64,000 nt of DNA from Ixodes scapularis (GCF_016920785.2 NW_024609846.1:91034888-91098887); one strand, 5' to 3'; counted from the stretch's first letter, positions 52,991 to 64,000 are shown. The notes: generated from the letters alone by a model not told the origin. Numbers and translations: made by a program.

Positions 52991-53511
52991 TATTTGCTAG
53001 CGGGGCCCTTCCGCCTTGTGTGCGATTATTCCCTTTCTCGCTCAATCCCACTCCCCCCTCCTCCCTTCCACCCGCCGCTGTTGCACTGGCTGCTTCGTCC
53101 ACACACAGCCTTGCACTTTCCAGTCGCACCAACCTGCCGTTGCTACATAAAAAAAAAAGAAAAAAAAAGGGGGTTTGTGTGACGGACATTCCCGGACGGC
53201 GTTTTGCGGGTTTGTTTGGACCGCCCTTTACAGAACCCGAAGTCGAATAGCGGTGTGGATTGGACTGCCTTAAAAGAGCAGTAGACCGGTTCTGTATTTC
53301 AGTAAAAATGCCTAAATCGTCTTCATTTGGACTCCAGGATCACGAATATCGAGATTATTTTTCAAGTTGGTGCATAGAGGCTGCAGAAAAGTATTTTAAA
53401 AGTACCGCTGAAGCCCCTCCTTCCCGGAGCGTGACGTCATAGACGGCGTTTTTTTCGGAATATCCGCTCTCACGCATCTTCAGCGCCTATTACAGCTATG
53501 ATCGCACACTT

Positions 53512-53568
53512 TTAGAGCGCAGCTCTTAGGGGCCCGTTTCCGGCTTGAGCGGCGTCGCCGTCGGCGTC

Positions 53569-53611
<43 letters not shown>

Positions 53612-54533
53612 GCGTAACCGCGCGGTGCATCATGGGAAATGTCCCATAATGCACCGCGCGAGCCCCCCACCAAGGTCACGTGACCTCGTGGGGGGTCACG
53701 TGACCCCCCGAAGTCACGTGACTCCCCTGAGGTCACGTGGCCCCCTCCTCGAGGTCACGTGACCCCCGCCGATGTCGCGTGACCCCCCGATGACGTCATC
53801 GTCACTGATGACGTCACCGGCATCCACATCGTCATCGTCATCATCACTGATGACGTCACCGGCATCCACATCGTCATCGTCATCATCACTGATGACGTCA
53901 CCGGCATCCACATCGTCATCGTCATCACTGATGACGTCACCGGCATCCGCATCGTCATCGTCATCATCACTGATGACGTCACCGGCATCCACATCGTCAT
54001 CGTCATCATCACTGATGACGTCACCGGCATCCACATCGTCATCGTCATCATCACTGATGACGTCACCGGCATCCGCATCGTCATCGTCATCATCACTGAT
54101 GACGTCACCGGCATCCACATCGTCATCGTCATCATCACTGATGACGTCACCGGCATCCACATCGTCATCGTCATCATCACTGATGACGTCACCGGCATCC
54201 ACATCGTCATCGTCATCATCACTGATGACGTCACCGACATCCGCATTGTCATCGTCATCATCACTGATGACGTCATCAGTGACGTCACTGATGTCGTCAC
54301 CGGCATCCGCATCGTCATCGTCATCATCACTGATGACGTCATCAGTGACGTCACTAATGACGTCATCGGTACCCGCATCGTCATCGTCACTGATGACGTC
54401 ATCAGTGACGTCAGTGATGACATCATCGGCATTGGGGGTCACGTGACCCCCAAGGTAACGTGACCCCCCCTGGTTAGTTTAACCCCCCCCCCCCAGTGCC
54501 CTTCCCTCCTCCTCCTCAAGAGCTGCGCTCTAA
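53512..54533. mobile_element. TIR-bounded element filled with satellite DNA
   Basis: TTAGAGCGCAGCTCTT at 53512 and its reverse complement AAGAGCTGCGCTCTAA at 54518-54533 bound the element. Inside, from left to right: a GCCGTC hexamer run (53570-53612), an inverted GGTGCATCATGGGAAATG piece, about five GGTCACGTGACC-type E-box palindromes (53684-53790), the 42 bp satellite and a last GGTCACGTGACC before a poly-C run. No transposase. Confidence 0.8.
53781..54430. repeat. 42 bp satellite with CRE palindromes
   Basis: About fourteen units of TGATGACGTCACCGGCATCC plus a (A/G)CATCGTCATCGTCATCATCAC-type remainder; one unit is 39 bp. Because 42 is a multiple of three and the unit lacks stops, several frames on both strands stay open for over 220 codons, giving Asp/Val/Ser-rich repeats that should not be taken as genes. 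About nineteen exact TGACGTCA sites are present. Confidence 0.9.
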
Positions 54534-55124
54534 TTCGGCGTTACAGGGAGTTGTAAGCGGCTTTCATTTTTTTTTTTCTTTTTTTTTTTTTTTCAAAAGG
54601 GTTAGAAGAAGACGTTGCGACCGGTATCGGTGTAGAGGAATATACTTGGCAAGCTTGCTTCTGCTCGCGCTGCTCACACGAGCGACACACTCTTGGCGGC
54701 TGAAAGATGACGTAACAATCGGGTTGGAGGTTTTTCGTGTTTTTTTTTTTTCGCGTTTAGTTACATCTTTGGGGAAAACGGGCGTGATATTCAAATTCAT
54801 GTAATGAAATACTGTCAAATTCAACTCTCTTTTTAATCGTTTGAAGAATTTTTCAGCTTTTTTTAAGAGATGGAATTATCTCACGCAGCGTGTTATTTTT
54901 ATCTGACTTCAAAAAAACGTTTTTTGTTGCTGCTCCAAGGAAATATTCTTATATCTGTAAGCCACGATGCAAAAGTAAAAATTGGCAGACAAAGGGAAGA
55001 GATCTGCAAGCCGATCGCAGCTCATCTCCATTTTTGTACTCCATTTTTAGGCGACAACTTTCGCGCCCACACAGCACACCAAACTTTTCATTGTTTTCGC
55101 CTGTTTCTCATGTAGGGACGATGA

Positions 55125-55360
55125 CTATACTCCGTTTCCTATAGGGGAGTATTCACTGGACGCCATATTTGTGGGTGCTGTTTAGAGCGCATTCTCAGAA
55201 CGAGCTCATATCAATAGGCTGCTACGACCGGTACTCTTTATGGTGCGGAATGCACAATGCAAAAGAACTGTGGAAGCTCGCCGTCAGCACGCGCTGAGCA
55301 ACCACGCACACAGATATGGCCGCCAGTGAATACTCCTTATATTTTCCTATACTCCGTTTC
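55125..55360. repeat. Inverted-repeat MITE with flanking 14 bp direct repeats
   Basis: AGTATTCACTGGACGCCAT near 55149 faces ATGGCCGCCAGTGAATACT near 55316. Outside both arms stands CTATACTCCGTTTC (55125-55138 and 55347-55360). The inner part shares a GCTGAGC/TCAGCACGCGC core with 42071-42170. Confidence 0.75.
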
Positions 55361-55482
55361 GTGCTCAGTAAATTGCGCTGTCAAAGCTACTGGTGTGAGA
55401 GGGTGGCTTTATCTATGGTTTCCATTGCGCAAGAACGTGAGCAAGTGATCTGGGATATAAAACTCCATGATCGCGCAAACCG

Positions 55483-56683
55483 TTAAAGGGCAAATCCGCC
55501 GCAATTTTGATGGTCACCGATTTCTATAAATGTTTCACCATGTATTTGGGTTTCCTTCCTGACCATATCTACAAAATATCTCGGCAAAATAAGGATGTTC
55601 TTAGAATAAAATCAATCTTGACATTTACGGGCACACGGCAAAATCACTTGCTGCCGCTCTACTTGCAACACTGAGCAAGAGCGTTCACATGGGGGCTGCC
55701 ACGATGGCATTGACGTTGCCGTGACGTCACAGGTTGGTGAGTGTCTTGGTGAGGGTGCTTTCTTTGTAGCTTGTTGGTGCTGTCGACTGTCCGATTTTCA
55801 GTGGATAGCTTTCAGAGGCTGGTTACCGCTCCGGGAGCACGTGAGAGCACGCTTGGAAGTGGCAGTCATAATTAAAAACAAAACGGCACAGACAGGAGGA
55901 CAAAGTAAAAGGTGACCGACAGGACACAGCGCCGTCGAATTAAAACATTGAAAAGTGCCCTATGTAAAAGAAATACAGTTGATTAACGTAGAAATTCGGG
56001 GTAGTTGGACTGCAGAAATCATTAAAAACAAAACACCGCAAAGACGAGGACAATGTAAAAGGAAACCGACAGGACACAGCGCGATCTCCTGCTAGAGAAG
56101 CGTTGCTTGGAAACACGGTTTACTAAAACCGTCTATTGTCAGACCCTGAGGTATAAAAAAAGTGCTTGTAATTAAAAGGCATCAAAATCTGCCTCAGCAA
56201 CAAAATCTGCCTCACCATTCCGCTTCGGAAGCGGACGCTGGGTCCACATGGCGGCGAATCGCGAATACCGCTGGCGGTTCGCTTAATGGAGATGCCGGTG
56301 GATTGTATGAGAACGGGTTATCGTCTAGGTTATCGTCCTCGAAATCTAGGAGCACATCCTAATCATTGCTCGATTCAGACGAGCCTGATAAGTTTATTTT
56401 GATATGCGGCACAAACGCAGAAGAGTGACCTGCTGCCAGGCAGGCCAAGCTCAAACTGCACACGTGCGAATGTTTATACCATATGCAACGTCACTTCCGA
56501 ATGGCGAACCGGTCAAGTGGCAAGTTAATTTCGAAATCGATTTAATCGTATTTTAACAATTATAAATTATGGAAACAGATTTTTCATGATTTAACCGCTG
56601 CGCCATAGGCGAAGTTTTTAGCACCCTTTCTGAAAATATGTTTCGATACAAACGCTCAAACTGACGGCGGAGCTGCCCTTTAA
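55483..56683. mobile_element. TTAA-flanked non-autonomous element, 1.2 kb
   Basis: Left end TTAAAGGGCAAATCCGCCG and right end, inverted, TTAAAGGGCAGCTCCGCCG. The TTAA on both sides could be target duplications of piggyBac type, or part of the ends. Inside, 55871-55936 and 56021-56086 are direct repeats 150 bp apart (ATTAAAAACAAAAC to GACAGGACACAGCGC). A piece of the 1817-1969 MITE arm lies at 56108-56130. No transposase frame. Confidence 0.7.
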
Positions 56684-56737
56684 CAACGTAGTACATTAAG
56701 TGTGAAGAAAAGTATGGATGAGACAATTTAGAAAACT

Positions 56738-57064
56738 TTAAAGGGTCATGAGACGATATCGGTTTGGACTGTTCATAAATTTGCAGAGGCGAATACTAGT
56801 TCAAGTCTGGCTCCAGTATACCCTCACAGACCGCCACTGATTCCGATGCTTCTGTGTTCCGATGAAGTTTCGAGGACGAAACGGGACTTTTTCCTTCATT
56901 CTTGACTTCGCAAAGCTCGATGACATAATTGTGGGATCAAAAAAATCTCAATGACGACAATCGAACGCGGAAAATTATTGACATAAAACCGTTTATTAGT
57001 AGTGTTGACATGATAATCACCAGTAATCCCAGACTTTTAGTAATTAATCGGAGTTGCCCTTTAA
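56738..57064. repeat. Short TTAA-flanked element just before exon 3
   Basis: Starts TTAAAGGGTCATGAGACG and ends GGAGTTGCCCTTTAA; shared end motif TTAAAGGG. The interior matches 29825-30060. It ends 106 bp upstream of exon 3. Confidence 0.65.
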
Positions 57065-57170
57065 TACATTACGTGCTGGCTGAAGTTATAAAAACAGCAT
57101 TTTTAAATATTAGGTGCAGGAACGAATAATACCTTATAATTTAGCTCTTCTCTTCTTATGCATTTTACAG

Positions 57171-57260
57171 ATATCTTAAGCAACATGACCCCACCAACAT
57201 GTCAAGCTGAATCTCTCAATGACAAAATTGCATTAGCCTATCAATCGTGCATGAATGAAG
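57171..57260 (+). CDS. M13 metallopeptidase, exon 3
   Basis: 90 bp between acceptor CATTTTACAG and donor GAAG-GTACGT, phase 1 at both ends. The translation carries ILSNMTPP, with an N-glycosylation sequon, and KIALAYQSCMNE, the conserved A-x-x-x-Y-x-x-C-M segment that follows the DPC region in M13 peptidases. The cysteine is one of the conserved ectodomain cysteines. Continues exon 2 in frame. Confidence 0.88.
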
Positions 57261-57483
57261 GTACGTCTTTAGAATTAATATCCTTAAGTATAAAAAAACG
57301 AGGTTGAAAGAAAAAGGCCGTTAAGTTGATGGCAGATATCTCTCTGCACATCCACATGTTTTCATGAAATTGCACTTTACCAATTATTTGTCACTCCTAA
57401 TTTTAAAGGAAAGCTCCATTGCTAAACATATACACATTTTAGTTTCTCTCCTTCATTAATAATAATCTGTGTTCTATAATCAG

Positions 57484-57692
57484 ATTCTTCCCAGCCAGCG
57501 GAAGAAATAGGCCGGCTACGAAAAACCTTGGAAAAATTTGGCATCCCTAAATGGCCGATGATACCTGGTTCAAATGAAATTATCGACTGGAAAGAAATAT
57601 ACCGAAAAATACGAGTTGGAGCAGACATGTCGTTTATTTTTAGCGTTGATCTTTCACCGCATCTTTTTAACACGTCGCAGCCAGCCATGTAT
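57484..57692 (+). CDS. M13 metallopeptidase, exon 4
   Basis: 209 bp between acceptor TATAATCAG and the strong donor GTAAGT; starts with two bases of a split codon and ends in phase 0. It encodes a RLRKTLEKFGIPKWPMIPGS segment (the G-G-W-P region of neprilysins, here without the double glycine) and later VGADMSFIFSVDLSPHLFNT, equivalent to the conserved beta strand region of M13 domain II; NTS is a possible glycosylation site. An alternative donor GTATGT four bases upstream would break the frame of exon 5. Confidence 0.87.
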
Positions 57693-60094
57693 GTAAGTAG
57701 CGTCCTAAATGTTACTCTTTGCTGTGTGATATTTGCAAACTGCACCCATAATGGAAAATCTAAGCTTGCATTAAGTAAAGGAACGTAATCGTTACCTGTC
57801 AGATTTGTTGAAAACAAAACGACTCAATAGAAATTATGTGAAACTGCTAGGAGGCCTTGTAACACTGTGCCTGTTGCCATTCATGTAGCATCATGTTTTT
57901 TTCGGCCTCTTGGCATTTAGAAGGCTTTACCTCAGTGATTGAGATGCAGAAACTTTGGGATCATCCAATCTAGACGAAAGACTAGGCCGACCTGCCTTTT
58001 TTGATGACACATTATTTTACTTTCTTTTTGACGTGATGGAGCGAGACGTCGTACTCTTTAGCATTAAAACAATATATCGATCCCCATCCTAGCTCCACAC
58101 TCATTCATGCGAATCAAAGTTGCTTATTTTCGGAAGGTTCTTACTGGCGAAAGCCTCGATTGACGGAGATGTCTGAATTCCTGGCAAGCAAACTGCAACC
58201 TCGGTATTATTTTTGAGGTTTTCCGAACAGGTCGAATCAATTTTGGATAACTTCGAAATAAGTAGTGCACAAATCACTGACATCCTGCCGGAAAACTAAT
58301 ATTTGTCGGATCCTGGTAGAAAGACTGAATTTAGGTACTGGTGTTGTACTACGCGACATTTTCAACAAATCAACGGAATTACTTTACAATAAACAAAACT
58401 TTCATCTCGGCCATGAAAAAAAAAAAAAAGAAAGAGAGGTTGCGATATTAATTTTAGCTTCACCAATCCACTCGGCGGCTTTAGCATCAGGTCACTTTTG
58501 TGCTGCCGCCAATATTGAAGTTGTAGCTTCTGTGATGAACCAAATGAAGTCATGCAATGAAAATTTGCGTTCAACAAGAGCGACAGTAAAATCGCTTTTC
58601 TGTGACTGAATTTAGACTCGAACAGACACGCCGTCCAAATCTGTAATGGTTTCCTTTCTACATAATACATTCTAAATTCTTACCTACTTGATTTTAGAAG
58701 TGTTGTTTTTACAAAACTGGTATATGACCGATTCATAAAACGGATGAATCAACGGATGGAGCGATCACCTGACGACACGTCCGCGGAAAGTCCGTCTCTC
58801 AAGCGCATGCACACGAAGGAGACGACCAGCAAATGACAGTGACGAGGGACTGAACCTATTCGCGACCCTACTGTGCCGCAGAGTTCCAGCATCACAGTGT
58901 GACGCTGTTGTCCCAGGGCGAAATCGACGTTTACTGCTAGGAACACGTCGCTACCGCGAAAAAGAATCGCCGTGAGCCGTTGTTACCTACAGAGCGAGAA
59001 AGTACACCGTGATGTACCTGGCGCAAACCGCCACTATCTTTAATAACCCAAGGCATAACAGTGACCCAAGCATGGTCCTGCACGAGAAGGCTTCAGCCTA
59101 GAAGCGACGACGTCTTGGACTTGCGGAGGGGCGTTTGGAGATGCCTTCAAGAACTCCGTGCTTGCACACAGCACTCGGGTACAGCACCGTCACAAAAAAG
59201 GACTTGCTGGATGAAAGGTTGATTGGAAGTGCAAAAAATATCACGGCGTGCTAGACGAGTTGTGAAGGAAGCTACTTGAATCTTCACACGGAAGTGGAGG
59301 AGTACCGGATTTTGCGTCGCGTCAGCCAGGCAAAGTTTCTGCAGCTGATTTTACTTGTGGTGCCAAGATTCGCGCGATAAGATGAACCAGCGAAAACACA
59401 CAACAGAATAATGCGCCATCTTTGTTTTGTTGGTCAAAACAAAAAGAGGACGTTGTAAATTGCCAGGCTACACGCATTTCAAGGCAATCATCCGCCAGGA
59501 ATCCGCGAGTGAAAACGCGCTCGGCCATTTCAGTTCGCGCGTCCGGGAACCAGGCACGGATCCCATGAATTGAAGATGTAGGGGTCACGTGGTACACGAC
59601 TTGCTGACAAAATTCGCGATTGGGTCATTCGTGTGAATCTGCCTTTACTGACGCCAAGACAAGTATTGGAATCACTGCTACACATTGTTTTCTAGCTGTC
59701 TTAAGAATTTTTTATTATTTATCAAAGGTAATTAAGTAAAGAACTCGTGTTTTCTACTCTTGTCTTTCATTGTTGACAATGCAAGTCTTTAATTATGGTT
59801 GTGGCATAAATTTGTGAAGCTCTAGCTTCTTGCGGCTGCGCTTTCACGTGCTTGTTCTAGCGCATATAAGGTCGTGTATTGTCGCATCAAGCGAAAAGCA
59901 ATCTAGCTATAACATGCACAAAAAAAAAAAACGCTAATTCAGAAACTTAAACGGTAAAATTTTTCGTAAATTGAGACAAATACTTTTGTTTTACGGGCAC
60001 TGTAAAAACACTTAAAGTGAACACATTTAAAAATTTTGGGAGCCAACACCCGCCGATAAGCACGAGCAGACCTAAGATCGCGAGCCGATTCGAC

Positions 60095-60300
60095 GGCCCT
60101 TCAAAAAAGTTTGTTCTGAAGGGCTTTAATGCGACAGTAATACCCGAGTCAGACGGGCACATTAAAGACCTTCAGAACCAACTCCTTTAAAGAATCGGGA
60201 AATTAGTTCGCGATCTTGCGCTTATTGGCGTGCGCTGATTCGCCGACCCTTTAAAGGAGTTTGTTCTGAACTGACACCCGTCTAGCACCTGACCCAGGTA
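60095..60300. repeat. Cluster of small inverted and direct repeats
   Basis: TTCTGAAGGGCTTTAATG near 60114 faces CATTAAAGACCTTCAGAA near 60158, and GAGTTTGTTCTGAA recurs near 60250. The motif CCTTTAAAGGAGTT suggests ends of AAAGG-type MITEs inserted head-to-head. Confidence 0.5.
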
Positions 60301-60315
60301 TAAGACGGGCATTCC

Positions 60316-60465
60316 TGTCGTTTAACACCTAAAGCTGGGGTACAAAAAAGGAGAAAAAAACTTTTACTCGAAGGAACAGACACAGAAGGGGACGCTCCCT
60401 TCTATGTCTGTTCAATCGACTAAATGTTTTTTCTTTCCTGCACCAGTCTTAGGTGTTAAACGACA
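60316..60465. repeat. 150 bp hairpin element
   Basis: TGTCGTTTAACACCTA at 60316-60331 is exactly inverted at 60450-60465, and the inner parts (GAACAGACACAGAAGGG against CCCTTCTATGTCTGTTC) also pair, leaving a loop of about six bases. A near-continuous hairpin of MITE or hairpin-RNA type. Confidence 0.75.
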
Positions 60466-60993
60466 TGATTGCTACCACGAGCTCGCCTGCGCCCTTACAG
60501 TCTTTTCAGTAAGTCGGGTGTCAGTCCAGTAGATGTAAATAGCCCCGCATCATACGAGAATTACCTCTTTCTTCGCCGTTTCGCTGATTATGTATTGCAA
60601 AAAGCTGCGTGAAAAGTAACAAACATAAATAAATAAAGATAACGGAACCTTGGTTACCTGTGTGTCATGTTCCCGCTGTTTACACGGGAGAATGCAACAT
60701 TCCTTGGCATCGTACCTCTTGCACGGAGCAGCCGCCTCTCCGTCGAAGGTCCGGTCGCTTTCTTCACTTTCTCGCCGCAACCAATATTGTGGACGTAGTT
60801 CTCGGCGCGGTAGTAGATGACGCTGTGCATTTCGCACACCGTCTATTTGGTGTAATTTTCACACGGTTGAATCTCTTACGAAAAGTATTAGTGGTCAATA
60901 TTTTGCTTCAGGAAGTGCTTCTAAGAGAACAACTGTTTTATGAAGAACATTTTATCTGCAATGTTGGATTTGGTTGTTTTTCATATTTTTCAG

Positions 60994-61182
60994 ATTGAGC
61001 CTGCAAAGTTTGTGCCCAGTTCGTATCAACTTTCTGAGGCACAAAAGGAAAAGGACAGCGCTGTGGAAGCCTATGAAGATTTCATCAAGAAAACAGTAAT
61101 TTTGTTTTCGGAAGAGGAGGACATTAATGTAACGACACAGATTGCTCAAGATATATTTGACTTCGAAGTAAATTTAACAAAG
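60994..61182 (+). CDS. M13 metallopeptidase, exon 5 (last exon in window)
   Basis: 189 bp, 63 codons, phase 0 at both ends, acceptor CATATTTTTCAG and donor AAG-GTAGAG. It encodes IEPAKFVPSSYQLSEAQK, then AVEAYEDFIKKTVILF and IAQDIFDFEVNLTK, matching the strand/helix region Y..Y..Y........L...A..I..FE..LA of M13 peptidases. NVT and NLT are possible N-glycosylation sites. With exons 1-4 this makes 732 coding bases (244 codons). The HExxH and GExxAD zinc motifs lie in the C-terminal half and are not in this window, so activity cannot be judged. Confidence 0.87.
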
Positions 61183-64000
61183 GTAGAGTTCGCTTTCATA
61201 TATCATATATTTATAAGGAACGCGTCAGCACCCCTGTGTTATAAATATTTACCATATACATATAAAACTAAAATCATCCTATGTGTAAAGATATATGCAT
61301 CTGTTCAAGTAAGATATGATTTATATAAGTTTTATCTGTTCACCAGGCCAATATTTTGCATACTGACTATGTTTTTTCTTCTAAAAAATGGTATGTTTAG
61401 AAGAATATTGAAGAATAGTGAAGCTAGGCGTTTCGCTCTAGATGAACCAACAATTATCGTTCATGCTCGCATTCGACCGTGATTTTGAGCTAACGCTTCT
61501 CCTTCAAGGTAACCGCGAGTAGTTCGCTTCCGTAAGAAATGCCAGAGCACCGCTGGGTTTCATCATCTGATTTAAAGTTATTTATGCGAATGAAGCCCAC
61601 TATGAAACAGAATGAGCCTGCACACATAATATGTCCCCACCTATATTCGTGTAAAAATTGTGTAGTTTCGAAAGAACACCTTTGCTACACCTTTCTTACA
61701 CAATGTTTACACGCTTTTCAAATGTTTCAGGTGTAACGAGGGAGTAATGACCATTTATATACTTTTTACATCTTTTCTATACCCTGCATGTCGGGTGTAG
61801 AAGACCCCCCCTACCCGCTTGCAGCAGAGGCCGACACCCGACACCATGTCGGGTGTCGGCCCCTGCAGTGAGCAGGGAGGGGGGGGGGGGGGGGGGGCTC
61901 TTCTGAGAACGCCGTCCTCGGGACGTTTTGACGAGACCTGAGCATAACGCGGCAGTCGTTGCGGCTGTCGACCGCACCACCACGAGGATTCTAAGCGAGA
62001 AATAAAACAGGTCGGCTACAGTGACGGGAGCTTTTACCAAAAAAACTGTTTTTTTTTCAAGAATTCTTAACGAGTGACCCCTTTCCCCCAAAAAAATAAA
62101 ATAAAATTGAATTCCCGAATTTTATCATTTCAGTAATTGGTCTGGCGCCCCTCCAAAATGAATAATTTTTGTTTTAGTCAAACATCCAGAAATAATAGTG
62201 GGAGGCCTAGCTGGAGTGGGGAAATAAATTACGTTGTTTAAAAAAAATACTAGATTGAGAATATTTAGTGTTTCCACAACTAGACTGTGAAAACCCATAT
62301 GACACCTCAGAACTTCAGTTCGACGTACAGCGCGCTGACGTCAACCCGGCGGTACCAACATTCGCGAGCGGTTTGATAGCCGTGTGGTACAATTTAATAA
62401 AATAGCTAATGCACGTTTTACTGACTACAAAAAAAAGTAATCGGGGTTTTCTTGGCCCTACTCCGAAACCTCAGTTGTTTTTTGTTTTTTTTTGTTGCTG
62501 AAATTTTCGATACGTAGTTTAGCTGTTTAATGAGGTACATGTTAACGTTCTCAAGCCCCTCGCAAAAGTTGGAGTCGTCTGTTCGACGTCCGCGCTCTGT
62601 GCGTCGAACTGAGATTTTGGGGTGTCGCATATGGGACAACGGGTGTAAGAATATACCCTTTCTTTCTGAGAGTGTACCGCCGAAAAAATCGGTAATCTTT
62701 GAAATTTCGTCTCAAATACCATATATGCAAGATTTATGTACATCTTCAAGGGTCAATCTGTTGGACGACACTGACACTGGCGTTTTAGTCAAATCCTTTA
62801 AGCTTCAGACATGTCTGAAGACGTAGTGATCTTGTACAGTTCGAAGTGAATTACTGACTCAGTATGTTAAAAAAAAAAAATATTTCCCATAACAATATAC
62901 AAAATAGATTCTGCTGTGCTTGGTTTTATCCTGTTCTTGGGATCTTTTGCGAAATTTTGTTTGGGGAGGAGAGATCTGTAAGCTTACGCCACGTGCAAAT
63001 AATCATTTAAGCCTCATTTCGGCTGTTTTGCATTCTTGTGCTGTCGACCCTTCTTAGTTCAATCGTCATTTACATTATTGAAAAAGCTTGCGCTTTCGTC
63101 TTAAAAGAAATAAATAACGAAGTACGCATAAATGAATATTTACCACTGGCTTCAAAAGAAATACTATACTTTGTTTCATCTTGTGTTAAAGCGTAGTGGG
63201 AGGCACAGCTGCGACATGGCACTGGCAAGGCATTCTTAGGCATCGCAGAGTAGGCGTCAAAGACTTCGATGGTAAAAGGAGCGTACCCTTTTTCCTTAAA
63301 CTAATGTTCGTGTTTTGTACGAGTGATACGATATTTATGTTCCAATAAAGCTCCGAAACGTGATATTGAATAAATAAATATGAGCATATTTGGAGGAATT
63401 ACGCTCCTGTTTTTTAACGCTGTCGTTGCAAAGACGTTAGTCCAATCAACACTAAAGGCACTATGCGCGATGTGATGTACTGCGAAAAAAAAATATTTTT
63501 CGAGATGGAAATTTTTTTTAATTTAAAAGCTATTACGTACAAAGCAAAACTAAATTAGATATTTATTTGAAGTAATAATGTGAACCTTAAAGTGATCTTC
63601 CTGTTTGTTTAAACAGTCACCTGACAAATGTAACTTCGCTCTTACATTCGCAGGCAGGGGCAGCTTACTCCGCCAGCTGCTCTTGTTTCCTTCACCCGCC
63701 CGCTTCCAGACAGTCTCTCCAAAAAATCCTCACTTGGAAGAGAAGCGCGGCAGATCCTGCTAAACGTGTCCTACAAACGTCGTTCTCACCCTGCGAGCGA
63801 GTCGTATAAAGAGCGACCGTCCAAAAAACGTCTAAGCTATACTAAATGTTGAAGAAAAATGCAACTGGAAGCAATTCTAATGTCGCCGGCACAAACACGT
63901 TTATTTACCAGTGCCTTATGCCTTTAGGACGAAAACAGTTTCGTTCCGTCGCGGTTGCCTCGTCAGTCACTTACAGAAAGCTCTCTGTGGTTTAGTATTA
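61183..64000. other. Downstream intronic sequence, nothing recognised
   Basis: No further M13 exon was found, so the next exon should lie beyond 64000. A poly-G run at 61878-61897 sits between inverted GGGTGTCGG copies, and an acceptor-like TTACATTCGCAG occurs at 63642-63653 without matching coding sequence. Confidence 0.5.

Larger units (their letters stand above)
38495..57170 (+). other. Intron 2 of the M13 peptidase gene, 18.7 kb
   Basis: Donor GTAATT, acceptor CATTTTACAG. Flanking exons are both phase 1 and adjacent in the protein family, so the transposon-rich interval is intronic. Sub-stretches in which nothing was recognised: 38495-39427, 40996-41753 (poly-A/T runs), 42171-42660, 45036-46043, 49360-50217, 50461-52279 (GC-rich 50960-51560), 52441-52727, 52991-53511 and 54534-55124. 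Confidence 0.75.
57693..60993 (+). other. Intron 4 of the M13 peptidase gene
   Basis: 3301 bp from GTAAGT to a TTTTTCAG acceptor. Only the hairpin cluster at 60095-60465 stands out; 57840-60090 and 60470-60990 hold nothing recognised. Confidence 0.7.

Noticed and set aside
53714..54446. Long open frames of 224-242 codons on both strands (Asp/Val-rich, Met/Thr-rich and Ser-rich)
   Set aside because: They follow from a stop-free 42 bp satellite whose length is a multiple of three; three overlapping frames on both strands cannot all be genes and none has a domain.
63642..63720. Possible further M13 exon after TTACATTCGCAG
   Set aside because: The downstream translation shows none of the conserved residues expected after exon 5 and no good donor in phase.
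1..64000. CRISPR arrays, operons, riboswitches or prokaryotic promoters
   Set aside because: Spliced gene structure and eukaryotic transposons throughout; the repeats seen have no spacer architecture.

Overview
The window looks like arthropod nuclear DNA, most probably from an ixodid tick or a close arachnid (inference). The evidence is introns with GT-AG borders, a secreted M13 (neprilysin-type) peptidase gene and a very dense load of transposable elements: Ty3/gypsy, non-LTR, Penelope-like, mariner, foldback elements/MITEs and tRNA-derived SINEs. No bacterial features, operons or CRISPR arrays were seen.

Left part (1-20000): a small inverted-repeat MITE lies at 1817-1969. From 2285 to 11696 there is a three-element nest. 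A minus-strand non-LTR element is the host; a plus-strand 5'-truncated non-LTR element (about 8890-11123) and an almost pristine 5.8 kb Ty3/gypsy element (2479-8288, LTRs differing at one of 376 positions) were inserted into it. Then follow a ~200 bp-period tandem array, a Penelope-like GIY-YIG relic and a second young, complete Ty3/gypsy element (15437-19988) with a single 1297-codon Gag-Pol frame.

Middle (20650-28962): a tandem segmental duplication of about 4.6 kb, each copy carrying a tRNA-derived SINE.

Right part (31627 to at least 61182): five exons, phase-compatible and with good splice sites, encode the N-terminal part of a secreted M13 metallopeptidase on the plus strand. The zinc-binding half must lie beyond the window. 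Introns 1 (6.6 kb) and 2 (18.7 kb) are filled with repeats: a decayed gypsy-like pol with integrase ahead of reverse transcriptase (Gmr1-like order), a 1.35 kb palindrome, a 1.5 kb foldback element, a tRNA-Ser-like sequence, a mariner with ~575 bp inverted repeats and DD41D spacing, an internally deleted gypsy relic, an arthropod dispersed ORF of unknown family, and a TIR-bounded element full of a 42 bp satellite with about nineteen TGACGTCA palindromes.

The genes do not form a pathway. The picture is one host gene and its 5' flank, heavily expanded by transposons of very different ages. All identifications come from reading motifs; no database search was run.
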